From assembly GCF_905475345.1 (NCBI RefSeq), contig NC_066608.1, positions 682,001-746,000 of the forward strand: 64,000 nt of DNA. The letters run 5' to 3'. Source of the DNA: Vespula vulgaris. Its lineage: Eukaryota; Arthropoda; Insecta; Hymenoptera; Vespidae. How positions within the stretch are numbered: the stretch's first letter is position 1; every line of letters begins with the position of its first letter. The translations under genes and the position numbers were made by a program. This document shows positions 14,543 through 26,603 of the stretch, one piece after another. The notes beneath the pieces are model-generated. The model was not told the origin of the DNA, ran no database searches, and saw only the letters and a program-made list of their open reading frames with translations.

Positions 14543-16028
14543 CTCGTACATTGTTGACCCGCACTGGTACATTCTAAATATACATACGAACGAAAGTAAA
14601 TATTGAAGGAAAAAAATTAATAATCGATCGTTTTGTTGTATCCCCATATAAAAAAATTTTTATTTTTTACCGCGGTATTTCGATAAACCATAGGTAGAAT
14701 TCGTGGGAATATTGATTTTTCGAAAAAAAAGAGGAAAAAAAAAGAGAGAAAAGAAAATACAGAGAGAATATCGGCGTTCGTATCGTTCGCTTCAATAATT
14801 ACGTTTGTTGATGAAAGTTAAAACGATTGAAATGAAATTAGAGAAAGATATAGAGGCGAGAATGTGTTAACGGGGTTAAATAATCGAAAAATGAAAATAA
14901 ATAAATAAATGATCGGTAATATCGAAGATGGAACGATCGATTAACGATCCGATTTAGGTTGTCTGTTTGTTTGAAGCTGTAGCTCAAGTGGCGCTTGGTA
15001 GCGTGGAAGGTTATCACGGATTGGTCTTGGCATCGGGCCTTTATGGAGCTTCGCTCGGTGGTGCCCTTTACTCCTTAAAGATGTTGGCCCTCGAAAGACT
15101 AAGGGCAAGACATTTCGCGAGATCTTGGGCTCTCGTTCAAGCGGCGGAAGCATTGCCCATCCTACTCGGAGTTCCTCTTACCGGTGAGTAGAGGTGTCGT
15201 TAACGCGATTGGAATTTCGATTAATATCATAATTGGAGAATAACCTTGCTAGACGACGTAGAAGAATGCGTAGAAAATTGCGAGAACGTTGGAAATCTCA
15301 AGTCCAACTTTTGTCACGAATCTTATATCAATCATAAAAAAGAAACCTAACAGTAAAGAAGAAAAAATATGAGAAAAGAAAAATGATAACGAATGAGACG
15401 AAATTTGCATGTTAAGTTCGCAAAGTCAGGGAGTAGAGATAGAAGAAACGTTCACCGTCCAGAGGGAAGTGGTTGGTTAATGTAAGAAAGAAAGAAAGAG
15501 AGACGTCTTAACGAGTAAAACTTAAGATGTAGGAAGAAGTATCGTAGGAGGTTAAGTACCGTCTCGGTGGGTCTACTAAATTTGCGTTATCACGTAGGTT
15601 ACATGAATGCTAACAGCCCAAGGGTGGGCTACTATGCGTGCACGTTGAGTTCCTTGTGCGGCGCCGCGTTGCTCTTCTTGGTCGGTTGGGGTCGACAGCC
15701 GACATCACCAGTTTTACCCGGGCCACGTTTATCCAGTTTCGGTGCCGTTCCACCGCCCTGTGCCTGTCCACCACCACCAAGACCAAGGTTACCCAAATCT
15801 CAGTCCCTACACGTACCCCTCGACGTTGAGGATAACGTACACGAAAGGGAAAGCGAGAGCATACACACTGCCGAACATTATTACCAACCACAATTTCATG
15901 CTCCGCTTAGGCCGAGCAAGAGTGTACCGGAAGGTCTGAGTCATCCGCATCAACAGGATCCTTATAGAACAAGACCGAGGCGTTATCGAGACGTTACCGT
16001 CATCGAACAAATTACTACCAGCGTTTAA
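4142..16028 (+). CDS. SLC16/monocarboxylate-transporter-like protein (5' partial, six exons)
   Basis: Exons: 4142-4310, 5266-5430, 10045-10327, 11085-11259, 14977-15183, 15598-16028, stop TAA at 16026. Joined, they give about 475 residues in one frame. The protein reads as a major-facilitator monocarboxylate transporter: helix-rich blocks (AWVGALSAAVSRGSAP; SYGLVLGTGAGLV; FRKRREF; GWRLGLQSVTGALF), then the loop LYHPQRRAILHLKN between helices 6 and 7, the later helices including GALYSLKMLALERLRARHFA (the conserved ERVRARNFA-type segment of insect members), and a Pro-rich cytosolic tail (PPPCACPPPPRPRLP). The N-terminal helix with the family DGGWGW motif is missing and must lie before 4142 or outside the window. 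All introns are GT-AG; those after exons 2 and 4 are 4.6 and 3.7 kb. The substrate cannot be told; it is expected at the plasma membrane. Confidence 0.85.
4322..4597 (+). repeat. Three-copy tandem repeat (~92-95 bp) just inside an intron
   Basis: Three degenerate copies start near 4322, 4417 and 4509. Each runs from a ccttcctggaa-like start through acgtagtggggata, then ttttgatttctttgttg and gttaacgat. The array begins 12 bp after the splice donor of the first visible transporter exon. The copies differ by substitutions and small indels, so the duplication is not recent. Confidence 0.8.
5575..5885. repeat. Degenerate tandem duplication (~175 bp unit)
   Basis: Two diverged copies in the transporter intron, about 5575-5720 and 5750-5885. 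They share attcatt..actaattgaatt, then caaaacgtttta and attatttat in the same order. No coding content. Confidence 0.55.
7050..7095. repeat. (CT)n microsatellite in transporter intron
   Basis: Perfect or near-perfect CT array of about 45 bp in the 4.6-kb intron. Similar GA/CT arrays in this gene's introns are at 7551-7580, 8540-8562 and 10918-10971. Confidence 0.9.
7320..7515. other. Intronic island with palindrome; possible regulatory element
   Basis: A roughly 190-bp stretch of balanced, non-repetitive composition inside a simple-repeat-rich intron. It contains cggccaatggccg at 7421-7433, which is palindromic apart from its central base, and another ggccaat at 7397. It has no open frame. 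An enhancer role is only inference. Confidence 0.25.
10918..10971. repeat. (GA)n microsatellite in transporter intron
   Basis: Perfect GA array of about 50 bp located 115 bp before the exon at 11085; a GACA/GAGA array lies at 10746-10785. Confidence 0.9.
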
Positions 16029-16524
16029 AAGGAGACTTTTCGGTAATAATATACGTAACTTAGGCTCGTAGAAAAGGAACAAAAAAGATAAAACCAACGG
16101 AGACAACTATGTTCTTTTATGCCTTAACAAATTTTTAACGCGATTCCGATGGAAGGAATCTTTAGGAGTTTCGATTGAAATTAAACAAGATTCGGTGTCG
16201 TCATTTTTGAACTTTTCGTCGTTTATGGAAACGTTCGATACGATGGCAACGATCTCGATCAAAAAGCAAATTTATAAATACCCAGGCTGTTTGGCTTTTC
16301 AATCATTAAAAAGGAGCTTAAAATCGATTCTCTATTAAGGCACGTCAATGTCGGCTATTCCATGTGTGGGTAACATTAACGAAAGACCAAATGTGTTTAC
16401 ATAATCGTTAGTCTCGTGTGTGTATGTATCGTTTAAACGAGATATGTGTATGTAGAGAACGGATCGATCGAAATTTCCAGGGATAACTCAAAAATAATGA
16501 TAATCAAAGAATATACAACTATAA

Positions 16525-16530
16525 AATAAA
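16525..16530 (+). terminator. Candidate polyadenylation signal of the transporter gene
   Basis: AATAAA about 500 bp after the stop codon, followed by further overlapping aaataaata copies. It is one of several possible signals, so the true 3' end is not certain. Confidence 0.4.
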
Positions 16531-16999
16531 TAAATAAATAATTAAAATATCCTACGTTAAGAAGAAACTTAAAACTAACGATAAAAGATAAGTTAGATAA
16601 TCGTAAGACTTAAAAAAGAAAAAACTATGGTAGATAATTAATATTTCAAAGAAAAAAAAAAGAAAAAAAAAGAAAGGAAACGTGCCATTTGACCTTCCTG
16701 TGAACTCTATCGTCGTCATAACAAAACAAACAAAAAATAAAACAAAAAAATATCGAGAGATGTATTCTCTTCTCTGATTAACGATTCAACACGCAAGTAT
16801 ATCTCTGGTAAAACGTTAAATGTAAATGGACTTATCTTATTATTTGTACTTATCTCAAACGAGCGAAGTTAATCGAGTTCGCAACGAGTCGATTTACATG
16901 TACATATATATATATACACATGTATACATATACGTATATATATATATATATATATATTTACACATATAATCGACATTGTAGTTATGTAATAATAGCTTG

Positions 17000-17194
17000 T
17001 ACAGGTCGATTCAAAAGTTTCCAAGTGGTCCAAAACTTCCTAGATAATTTTATCAATTACTCCTTCATGAGACTTTTAAGCTTGCAGTTATGCTTGTAGT
17101 TTTACGATCTGATAAAAAAGAATTAGCCAAAAGAGTCTCCAATAAAAGTAATTGATATTTTGGACCATTTAGCATCTTTTGATCTAACCTGTAT
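17000..17194. mobile_element. MITE-like hairpin element, full-length copy
   Basis: About 195 bp with terminal inverted repeats: the left end reads tacaggtcgattcaaaag, and the right end reads, in reverse complement, tacaggttagatcaaaag. Internal arms also pair (tcaattactcc..gagact against agtctcc..agtaattga). There is no transposase and both ends are TA, as in non-autonomous Tc1/mariner-type elements. Related copies lie elsewhere in the window. Confidence 0.7.
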
Positions 17195-18194
17195 AAATTA
17201 GATAAAAATATCTATTCCCGTTAACGACGTTAGTTAAACTATTATACAAGTATATAACTACGAGGAAAAAACGATTCCATTGGCTAAAAAAAAAAACCAT
17301 GAAATATTATCTTTTATTTACTTCCTTTGATAAATCAAAATGGTAAAATTAATGTTCAATCGAACTTATTAATTCGTTATGATAGATTAAAAAAATATAT
17401 ATATATATAGAATACATATCGCGCTAATGTCGCGGCAAAATTCGATGGATCGATTTCTTCCCAAAATTTTTCCCAATTCGTGCGTATGTTTACCAAATGT
17501 TTCGCTATTAGATATCGAACGTACGGAGAACAACAATACTGTAACAATAAATGCGTGTTAGGTATAAATAATAGAAAATATACAATGATATATATATATA
17601 TACATACACACACATATATATATATATATTCGGAGCTGGTCTCCCAGAAGAAAGAAACACACAGACATACATACACACACACGTCCCACGAATTGTTAAA
17701 TATTCTCATTCGCGTTTAAAACATCGTACGCGTATTTAGATTATGTATACGTTTGAAATATATATATATGTATATATATATATATGCACAATACAAGAAC
17801 AACACGGGGGTGGTGATGAAGGACGAAGGACGACTTATGAAAGAAGAAAATATTTATAGTTAAGACTGAACGTCTACGAGAAATTTTCTTCTCGCTTTGA
17901 CGAAGACGATAAAAACAAATAAAAAAAACTAAACAAAAAAAGAAAAGCAAGGAAAAGATTTAAAAAAAAAAAAAAAGAAAACTTTTAAACGCACTTTGTA
18001 GCATGTACGTGCATTTCTTAAGGAAATTGATAATAACGATTATAATTACACCCACTTCCCCTCCCGCATAAAAATTGTCAGATCAATTTTACTCGTCCGA
18101 TCGATCGTTTTTGAAATTTTCTTACGTTTTTTGCTGATTTAGAATAAAATAATTAGTACCTGAATATATTATGTATATATATATATATATACAT

Positions 18195-18406
18195 TACAGT
18201 GTATGCCAAAAGTCTCTAGATGGATCAAAAGTTTGCAGGTAAATTTAAAAATCAATTATTCTTTTCCGAGACTCTTTAGATAAAATGTTTTCAAATCGTA
18301 CGACCCTAATTACAAGCCTGAAAAAAATCCTTGAAAAAGAGTAATCGATTTTTTAAAATCAAGTAAAAACCTATGGCCCACCTATCAACTTTTTGCCAAC
18401 TCTGTA
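18195..18406. mobile_element. MITE-like hairpin element, full-length copy
   Basis: About 212 bp with ends tacagtgtatgccaaaag (left) and atacagagttggcaaaaag (right, reverse complement). The inner arms aaaatcaattattcttttcc and gaaaaagagtaatcgatttt are nearly complementary, so a transcript would fold into a long hairpin. Same family as the copy at 17000. Confidence 0.75.
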
Positions 18407-18498
18407 TTTAATGCTGCTGCTGCTGCTACGATCCATGTTATTTTTTGTTGATACTTATAAACATCGCGTTATATAATAAATCATAAAAACAACAAATA

Positions 18499-18501
<3 letters not shown>

Positions 18502-18553
<52 letters not shown>
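18502..18553. repeat. (TA)n microsatellite
   Basis: About 50 bp of pure TA followed by acacacac. A second array of similar length is at 19542-19580. Confidence 0.95.
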
Positions 18554-18559
<6 letters not shown>

Positions 18560-19535
18560 TGAATTGCAAAAGGCAGCTGCTTTTAATGTTTAAACTCAAG
18601 ATATATTTTTTATTTCTTTCTTTTTTTCTTAATTAATATAGTATAATAATGTGACAGTGCTTCGCTCGATTTACGCAGAATATGTCGAAAGTATGATTTA
18701 GTAGGGTGAATTGTTGGAATGCTGCCAGTTTCTAATGGATACCAGATATGTTACGGGTTTTTCGATATTCACTCATATTCGTACCGTTGGAAGTCAATAA
18801 TTACAATATATATGTGTGTGTGTATATATATATATATATAAACATATGCGCAATTTTCTCATTAAATTTTAAACTCATTATTTGCATAATTGATAAGAGA
18901 AATATTATTTCGAGTTCTTATAATAATCATGTTTCAAAAATAATTCTGATATTGTAAATATGAATACCGAAAGTCATGCTAAAATTATTATTATTATTAT
19001 TTTTTTTAATTATGAATTGTTACTTTATATTGCACATGAAAATTGTTGAATATTATTGAGGAGTATGTAATACATACACATATCTGCTATTCTAATATTT
19101 TCTCCTTATCGTGGTGTACGTTATCGAATAAAACAAATATTTTACGTAAACACACATATACGTAATTTTCCAACAAAATAAAAGAAGAAAAAGAAGAAGA
19201 GGAAGAAGAAGGAGAAGAAGAAGTGGAGAAATGTTTTTCTATGTTTAATATTAAAATATAGTTGTATAAGTAAGCATGTTAGATATACGTTGAATTTTCA
19301 ATTTGTCTAACGCGTTATCATTGGCATAAAAATAATTCTATCATGTTTATGAAGAAATATGTTAAACTTGTTTCGTTGAGAACGATATTAAAAAAAAAAA
19401 AAGAAAGAAAGAAAGAAAAGGAAAAGAAATGTAACAGTTATTTATATATAATATAAATAAGAGATAAAGAAAAAATATGGATTATCGATTTAATGAATAA
19501 ATTGTTAGAATGATGAGTTCTATACGTTGCGATGA

Positions 19536-19583
<48 letters not shown>

Positions 19584-21560
19584 AAAAAAGAAAAACCAAT
19601 TTCAGCATCCGCAATTAGTAAACGATTATATAAATAGTGAATCTGCTTATTTCGTTAATTTCAGCTCGCTTGATTAATGAAAAAGATCCTAATTAACTCG
19701 AAACACGTTAATCGACGTTACGACTATACATTTATAACTAAATACACATTATGATCTCAAAAATCGTCTCTATCGAATCGTATATAAATAAATAAAAAGA
19801 AAAAACTTGTCTAACTTGTACAATCACGACATAGATTTAGAAAAAAATTTTCATCTTTAACAACATCGATAACTATGAAATGATAATCGATATCGATATA
19901 GCGTGCGATATACGATATACGATATATATATGTATATATCGTAGTTTGACGTAAATCGATTTAGAAACAATTCATTATTTCATAACCTTGTAAATAAAAG
20001 CTTGCAAGGTCTCCTGTTACGATACACGAAGCATTTTGTAAAGTTTTATAAATAGTTCTATGTAGTTACACAGCTGGACCAATAAAGTATATATATATAT
20101 ATATATGCATATATATACATATATGTATCTACCTGTACCCACGTTAATACATAAATGACACATATCCGTCTATTTGTAACGCGTATTACATCAATGCACA
20201 TAATTAATATCGATCATGATTAATATATATCATTATTAATATCGATCGATGTTATTCTTCTTATGCAAGATCAACGTCACTTCTAACCTAAACGCGCAGT
20301 GGTTGCGTCTTACTTAATAACAAATAAAAGTGCATATGCACATTTCTGCACCATTTCCGATCGCTTCTTTTTCAACGTCGTTTCGATTATTTTAGAATTA
20401 TTTTAAAGCGAAGAGAATTAAACGTGCATGCACTCACCTAATTATATTCTCTCTTTTTTTGTTTTATTCGTTATTCCTTTCTTCGAGCAATTCCATACAA
20501 TTTGTAACCATTTCTTCTAGATCATTCACGATTCCGATATCCTTATATAAGGATATACGATTGCCAAAATAAAACATTACTGTTCTATTTTAGTACGATT
20601 TAATTGACACTTTCAATTTAATAAACTAATTATCATCATATAAGGAAACGAATAAAAAAATAATATATAATTATTGCGAAAAAAAAAATTCGTTAACGGT
20701 CCGTCGCCATCTTTTTAATAATTTTCGAACGACCGAAATTCGAGAATCTAACAACGATGTACGAGCATTTTCCGTATCAGAAATACGATATAACGTTCTA
20801 ATAATATTTACAGAAGATAATATTCGTGAAATAGTAACTTTATACGCTATACGTATCGTGATATCACAAATAATTACGCAAAAATAATAACGTAAATTAT
20901 CTTTCGACTTTGCCGCTCGTACCGTTTTCTACTAATCGTAGTTTCTATTGGAAAGCAGATGTCGCCACCTATGCATAACCGTTGTCGGTGTTTGCTTCGA
21001 GAACGGATGAAGACGGAAGATAATTGGTCTACGACGATACATATTCGCGAATCACGATTTCATCGAAGTCTGTGATTGGAAGATGAAAATGACGCAATAA
21101 TCATCACGTTAGATCATTGGACGAAATTAAATTATTATATTGTTCTACATCGTTTAATTGAAGTAACAATTGAAAGTGATCCAATCTAAAAAAAACTACA
21201 TATCATAAACGAACGATTAACATTCTTTTCCTCAATATTCTGTTTCCCTGTATAGAATCATAGAAAGAATATCGAATTATATAATTATTCTACGCCAAAC
21301 AACAATCGCACGTATTGTTTATTTAATCTGAGAAACATTAAATCGTAAAATAAGAAACGAAAAATCAATCATTTTTGAATCATCAACGTATCTTCGTTAA
21401 CGAACGTTTCAATTGGTTACATGAAATCTCATCGATAGAAATTAAATTATATAATCGTTTGATTAATCAACAATCGAAGACACTTTTTGATCAAAGAAAA
21501 TAAAATTAATCGTAAAACAACAATATATGAAAGTATACAAAAATAATATTAGATAAGGAG

Positions 21561-21665
21561 CTTTCTAATTGGTTGTCGCGTTATCCTCGCGACCGTCTAC
21601 GATTCGCCAAGGTCGCGACCAATCAGAGGACAGTACAGGAGTAGTGGCGCAACGCAGTGTGAAGT
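21561..21665 (+). promoter_or_regulatory. CCAAT-palindrome promoter candidate
   Basis: An inverted CCAAT box (attggttgtcgcg, from 21568) and a direct one (cgcgaccaatcag, to 21626) face each other across about 35 bp. ggtcgcgacc at 21611-21620 is itself a perfect palindrome. An initiator-like gcagtgtgaag follows at 21655. Local GC content is higher than the flanks. The next + strand gene is the GALNT1-like one, 6.9 kb downstream, so this is proposed as its promoter; the leader splicing is not proven. Confidence 0.5.
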
Positions 21666-23428
21666 TCGCCGGTGACGGACGATGGAGGCGATGGTTGTGA
21701 CGATCGAATTCTCACGTTTCTCGGTAGAAGTGAGATAGATAGGGATAGAGGAGAGAGAGAGAGAGAGAGGGAGAGAAAGAAAGAAAGAGACTGTACAAGA
21801 GAGAAGCAGACTGTACGCCGGTGGTCTGCGATCGGCGTGACGTTAATTTTGACGCGCGCGAGTGAGTGCACGAATTCTCAGATTTCGTATCGTCGTCGTC
21901 GTCGTAGTCGTGATCGTGATCGTGGTGATCGTGATCGTTATTGTCGTCATCGAATCGTGCGTCTTCCGTAAGCCGCCGTTCCGTTTGATTCGAGTACCGC
22001 CACCTTCTTCAACCACCTCCAATCTGAATCAATCGGAACGTTCTTTCGATCCGTTACGACGAAACAGGCGGCGGCTCATTCGCGGTTATCCTTCTTTCTT
22101 TCTTTCTTTCTTTCTTTCTTTTTTTCGTTCGTTCGTTCGTTCGTCCGTTCGTACGTTGATCCGTTCGTTCGTTCGTTCGCGAATTCATCTCTCGTTCGAT
22201 CTGTCTTTTCATGTTCCTTGTTTCTTCGAAATCATCAAAGAGGAACAATCACGTACACGCGTGCTACGTATGTACGTGTCGTCAACGCAACGGAACGACG
22301 CTCTCGCGTGTTTTCAAGAGATAAATACCTACATAGATGTATCCTAACGTGTATGCACATCTTCTTCGTATTCCTCGCCCTTTCTTGGCCTGGTCAACGC
22401 TGATCCTATAAAAACGTGGCTGCCAAGGACATTCTTCTCGTTTGGAAAACAAGTACGTATATACACATACAGTTTTCATTTCTTTTATTAAATAGTCTGT
22501 TCTTAGAAAATACAGACCATGTGATTTATGTATAGACTTTCCTGTATTTACACGTATGCATACTCGTTCTCTCTCTCTCTGTCTCTTTCTCTCTCTTTCT
22601 CTTTCTTTCCGTCTCGTGTACTCACGTTAGTTCTTTTTTAGCGTGCGTTACGTGTGTAAGTAAGTTTTAACGGTGACGCGGCGTAGAAAGATTTCAGGTA
22701 CACACATGCGATCTTCGACTTCTCAGAGGGGAGGTTACGAAAGCTCCTCGGACGCAACCTTGATTTCGATTCGATACGCGTATCGTTAAAAGAGTTATCC
22801 TTTTGTAATAATTTTCAATCGGGGGATCATTATAAAGTGAAAATAAAGAACATTCATGAATGTACATCTGGTTTGCAAGGAGAGCAAGAAAGGAAAAAAG
22901 ATAGTTTCTTTTGCGGTCGATGCGCTCGAATTATTTGCAGGTTCGGTTGATCCACTTAAGATTTATTTTATTCTGATTTCTTTACTCAAGAGTTTCGTGG
23001 CTTCGTCTCCCGCGTAAAAAGGAATAATCAGTTTTTAATACCATTATTATTGTTATAGTTATTATTATATATATATGTGTATTCTTTTTTTTTTTAATCG
23101 CGTTTGTCAATTAGTATGTCGCGAATGGCGTTATCGAGATACCGTTCGATACAGTGATTCGTTATTCGTGACACGTCCCAAGTGTCGATCGTCGGATTCC
23201 AATCAGATTAGTATCATGTAAACGCGTTGAAAATTATCAATTCGTGTGATAAACCATGCGATCCCAACGAGAATGGTATATAAATCGTATTGATATGCTT
23301 TTTTTTGGCAATAACTTGAAAGAGTCGTTTCAGTAGAAATGATTGGTTTACAGAGGACACGTGTAAACTGCGACGATTATTTAATCAGTTTGCACTTTTC
23401 ATTGTTCATTTTATTATATCAACAAAAA

Positions 23429-23430
<2 letters not shown>

Positions 23431-23487
<57 letters not shown>

Positions 23488-23492
23488 TGTAT
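23431..23492. repeat. Compound (TA)n-(TATG)n microsatellite
   Basis: A TA array of about 30 bp passes directly into a (gtat)n array of about 30 bp. Confidence 0.9.
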
Positions 23493-24473
23493 ATAGTTTG
23501 TGCATTTAACTTTTTATAAGTAAATTTTTTTTTAATACGTAGACAAAAACGATCTAACGTTAAGGTTATGGTATAACTTGTATTATCTTAAGTATATGGA
23601 TATTATAACAAAGTATATATATATTGTATAAGTATATAGGTATATAGTCGAAGCCATTAATCCTTTCTAATCTAATTTTGTTTTGTCTGTGATAAGACGA
23701 TATAATGTCAAAGTTGTAGTATTATACTAATATTAGTGTACAAAGTATTGCCATAAAGGATAATTTATACTTGGAAACAATGAAATAATTTCTAATATAA
23801 AATAACGATTAATTCTGCGGAGGGAATATAAAACGAAACTTTACAAATCTTTATACATATATATGTATATAAATATATATAAAATATATAAATTGATGTT
23901 TAATGTATGTAATTTCAAATTTACATAGCATTGCGAGTAGCAAACATTACCGCTTGAAATACCTTAGGTAATTAAAATTATGACGAAAAATAAATAAATT
24001 TACAGAGCAAACAAAAAGACATAAAATTAACGAGATAATCGAGAATAATAAACAAAACGTATGGAGTCCCAATGGTCTCGTTGAATAAAGTCATTAATGT
24101 TTCTTTCACACGTTACACGGTAGCATAGTTCGACGTATGCATATCGGACGATTATGGGACTTTTATCTCTTTCGAGTAATAATTTCTTTCTACTTATGGA
24201 AGATATAGATAAAGGAAAGAAATACGAAGAAACTCTATCGTTTCGTTTCCCTTTTTCACGGAACAAAAACAATTCGTATTTACTCGGAAGATAATCGTTT
24301 CCTGGCATTAAAATTATCTTCATATTTTCTTTCGAATTTCATCATGCAACTTGCATAGCTAATGCCGTATGACCGACTTTAGGTGCATCCATTTTTTATT
24401 TTCTTTCTTGTTTTATTCAATCTCTCACAGTTTTTATACGTAGGTTTTAACGTAAACATTTATAAAAATATAA

Positions 24474-24668
24474 TGTACATAGGACGAGCCAAAAGTTTCT
24501 AGCTGGTTTTAAAAATCAATTACTTTTTTCCGAAACTTTCTTCAGACTTATAATCAGACTCGTAGTTTTACAATTTAGAAACAAAATTAATTAAAATTGC
24601 CGTGAAAAAAAATCATCTATTTTTTAAATTATCGAAAAACTTTTTTGCCTCCTCGTAATCCGTATAAA
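24474..24668. mobile_element. MITE-like element, degenerate copy
   Basis: Same family as the copies at 17000 and 18195. It has gccaaaagtttctagctgg at the left, aaaaatcaattactttttt with the internal agttttacaatttag, and an inverted complement at the right ending tttgcctcc. The terminal bases are decayed. Confidence 0.55.
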
Positions 24669-26239
24669 ATATATAAGAAGTGAGGTAAAATTGAAGATTA
24701 AATTATCTAGTTTCTTATCGAAGTAAAAGAATCGATCGATTTATATCTAATGTATATTTAAACTCTAGCGTTAGATAATAGGATTAAAAGAAAATAGAAT
24801 TAAGTAGATCCATTGTGAATACGTAACGAAGGTACTCAACAGATTAATAAGAATTAATACTGTCTGATACTATATAATATTGAAGTTACACATTTTATAT
24901 AAATATATATATATAATCATATAATAATTTATAACGAAAGAGTAGGATTCGGAAAACAACGATTGCGACTTATTCGAATTCGATGCGATGCAACGTTGAT
25001 TCTTTTGAAATCCACTTGCATGTTATAGAGTTGTATTCGGTTTGGATCGAATTGCATTTCGCTTGTTAATAATCGAGAAATCTTTTGAAAAAGTAGTAGT
25101 AAACTTTTGTATTCGTAGATATTTCGAAACGAAAAAGCAGAGAATTTCCTCTCGAGTTAAAACTGCAATATCTCGCTGAGCTGGTTAAATCCTGTTATAC
25201 AATACAAAGAAATGAAATGAAAGAAAGAAAAAAGGAAGAAAAAGAAAAATGGCCAATAAGAAACTGAAAAAAGATACGGAATGAAAGATAATATTTCATA
25301 AGCGCTATAGCTCTGCTGATGGGAAGAAAAATTAGCCATGCATGACGTTTCGTTATGCTGTTAAACTCCATACAGTTCATTCCATTTCTATATTATCCAT
25401 ATTTTCAAATATTTTTACTTGCAATAAACCTCATTTATTTATTTATTTATTTTTTTATAACGTATTTTACTTTATATTTATCGTTTGATTTATTGAGCAA
25501 TATTGTGTTAAATGTTCAGATAAGTTTAACGTAAAGTGAATTGAAAATAAATTGTTGACCTCTGTACAACGTTTAAAAGTCAATTATCCTTTTTCGAGAC
25601 TGCTTATTTATTTATTTCTTTTTGTAGAAACTTTTTTATGGTACAAATAATAGTGCAACTTTCACGCTATATATGTAATTTTGTTGCGAACGCGAAAAAA
25701 GAAATAATCGGGTTATGGAAGGTTCGACAATATTGGTTTTTTTTCTGTTTCTTTTTTTAATGAAGTTCGATCGGGGTAACAGAAACGTGTGTCTCACGCT
25801 AAATTCGTTCTCAACAATGTGGAAAAGTATGTGCCGGTTTGTGACCCGTATAAAACGGCGCGCGTAATAACGGTATCCATATGATACTGCGATCTTCATT
25901 GTATCGCAGTATCGTCGAGAGAGCACCATTCTGGAATAATTTTCCAGTACTAATATAACAGTACTAGTCAAATGTCGAAAAGATAAAACTACAAGAAGGC
26001 TAGCTAGAACAATGAGAAATGTGTCCGCATATGCTTTGGCGAAAGTAGACCTAGTTTTAGCTCATTAGAACCAGACGCGTACAAATTACACTCGAAAATG
26101 TGTATCCTCTTCTTTTGCATTGAGAGAACACGCAACAAGAAAAGGAAAAAAAAGAAAAAGAAAAAATAAATAAACCAAGGAAGTGGATACATAAAAATAT
26201 TTAACACATATTAAGCAATTTTAATAACTTAAAAAAAAA

Positions 26240-26362
26240 ATTATTTTTTTTTTCGGCATTTCCAAAGTTTTTAGTTAGGCTTATAGTTTTACAATCTGAA
26301 AAAACGTTGTCTCGAAAAAAGATTAATTGACTTTTAAAATCGCTTTGGTACCATAGGGGTTC
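26240..26362. mobile_element. MITE-like element, truncated copy
   Basis: Carries the family core: gcttatagttttacaatctg, then gtctcgaaaaaagattaattg and acttttaaaat. The left terminal repeat is missing. Other decayed fragments with the signature agtctcgaaaaagagtaat are near 3930-3985, 6830-6925, 14085-14205 (weak) and 25555-25610. Confidence 0.45.
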
Positions 26363-26603
26363 GGTCTCTAGATTATTAATTTGAAAAGAAATATATTTGA
26401 TCGTTTCTTATTCATTAATTGTTCAACCCTGTTCCGTCATTCCAATATGCGATTTTATCTCGCTTAAGATAGAAAGAATTCAATAAAATCGAGCCACGGT
26501 CGAGCAATCGACCCGTCATAAATTATTACTTCTTTTATTGCATGAATAAATTTTATGACAGAAACGTCATCGTCAGGAATACTCTCGTGCAGCTTAATTA
26601 TTT

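Larger units (their letters stand above)
16531..21560. other. AT-rich intergenic DNA
   Basis: About 5 kb without a supportable exon on either strand. It holds (TA)n arrays at 16905-16960, 17396-17410, 17588-17630, 18502-18553, 19542-19580 and 20089-20125, a GAA-rich tract at 19184-19230, and two clear MITE copies listed separately. The transporter 3' UTR probably occupies its left end. Confidence 0.6.

Noticed and set aside
15610..16106. Minus-strand ORFs over the last transporter exon
   Set aside because: Antisense shadows; the + frame carries transporter helices and continues in phase from the previous exon.
21672..22347. ORFs with Val/Ile/Asp/Arg repeats in the leader region
   Set aside because: They encode (CGT)n, (GATCGT)n, (TTCT)n and (TTCG)n repeats; more likely untranslated leader.
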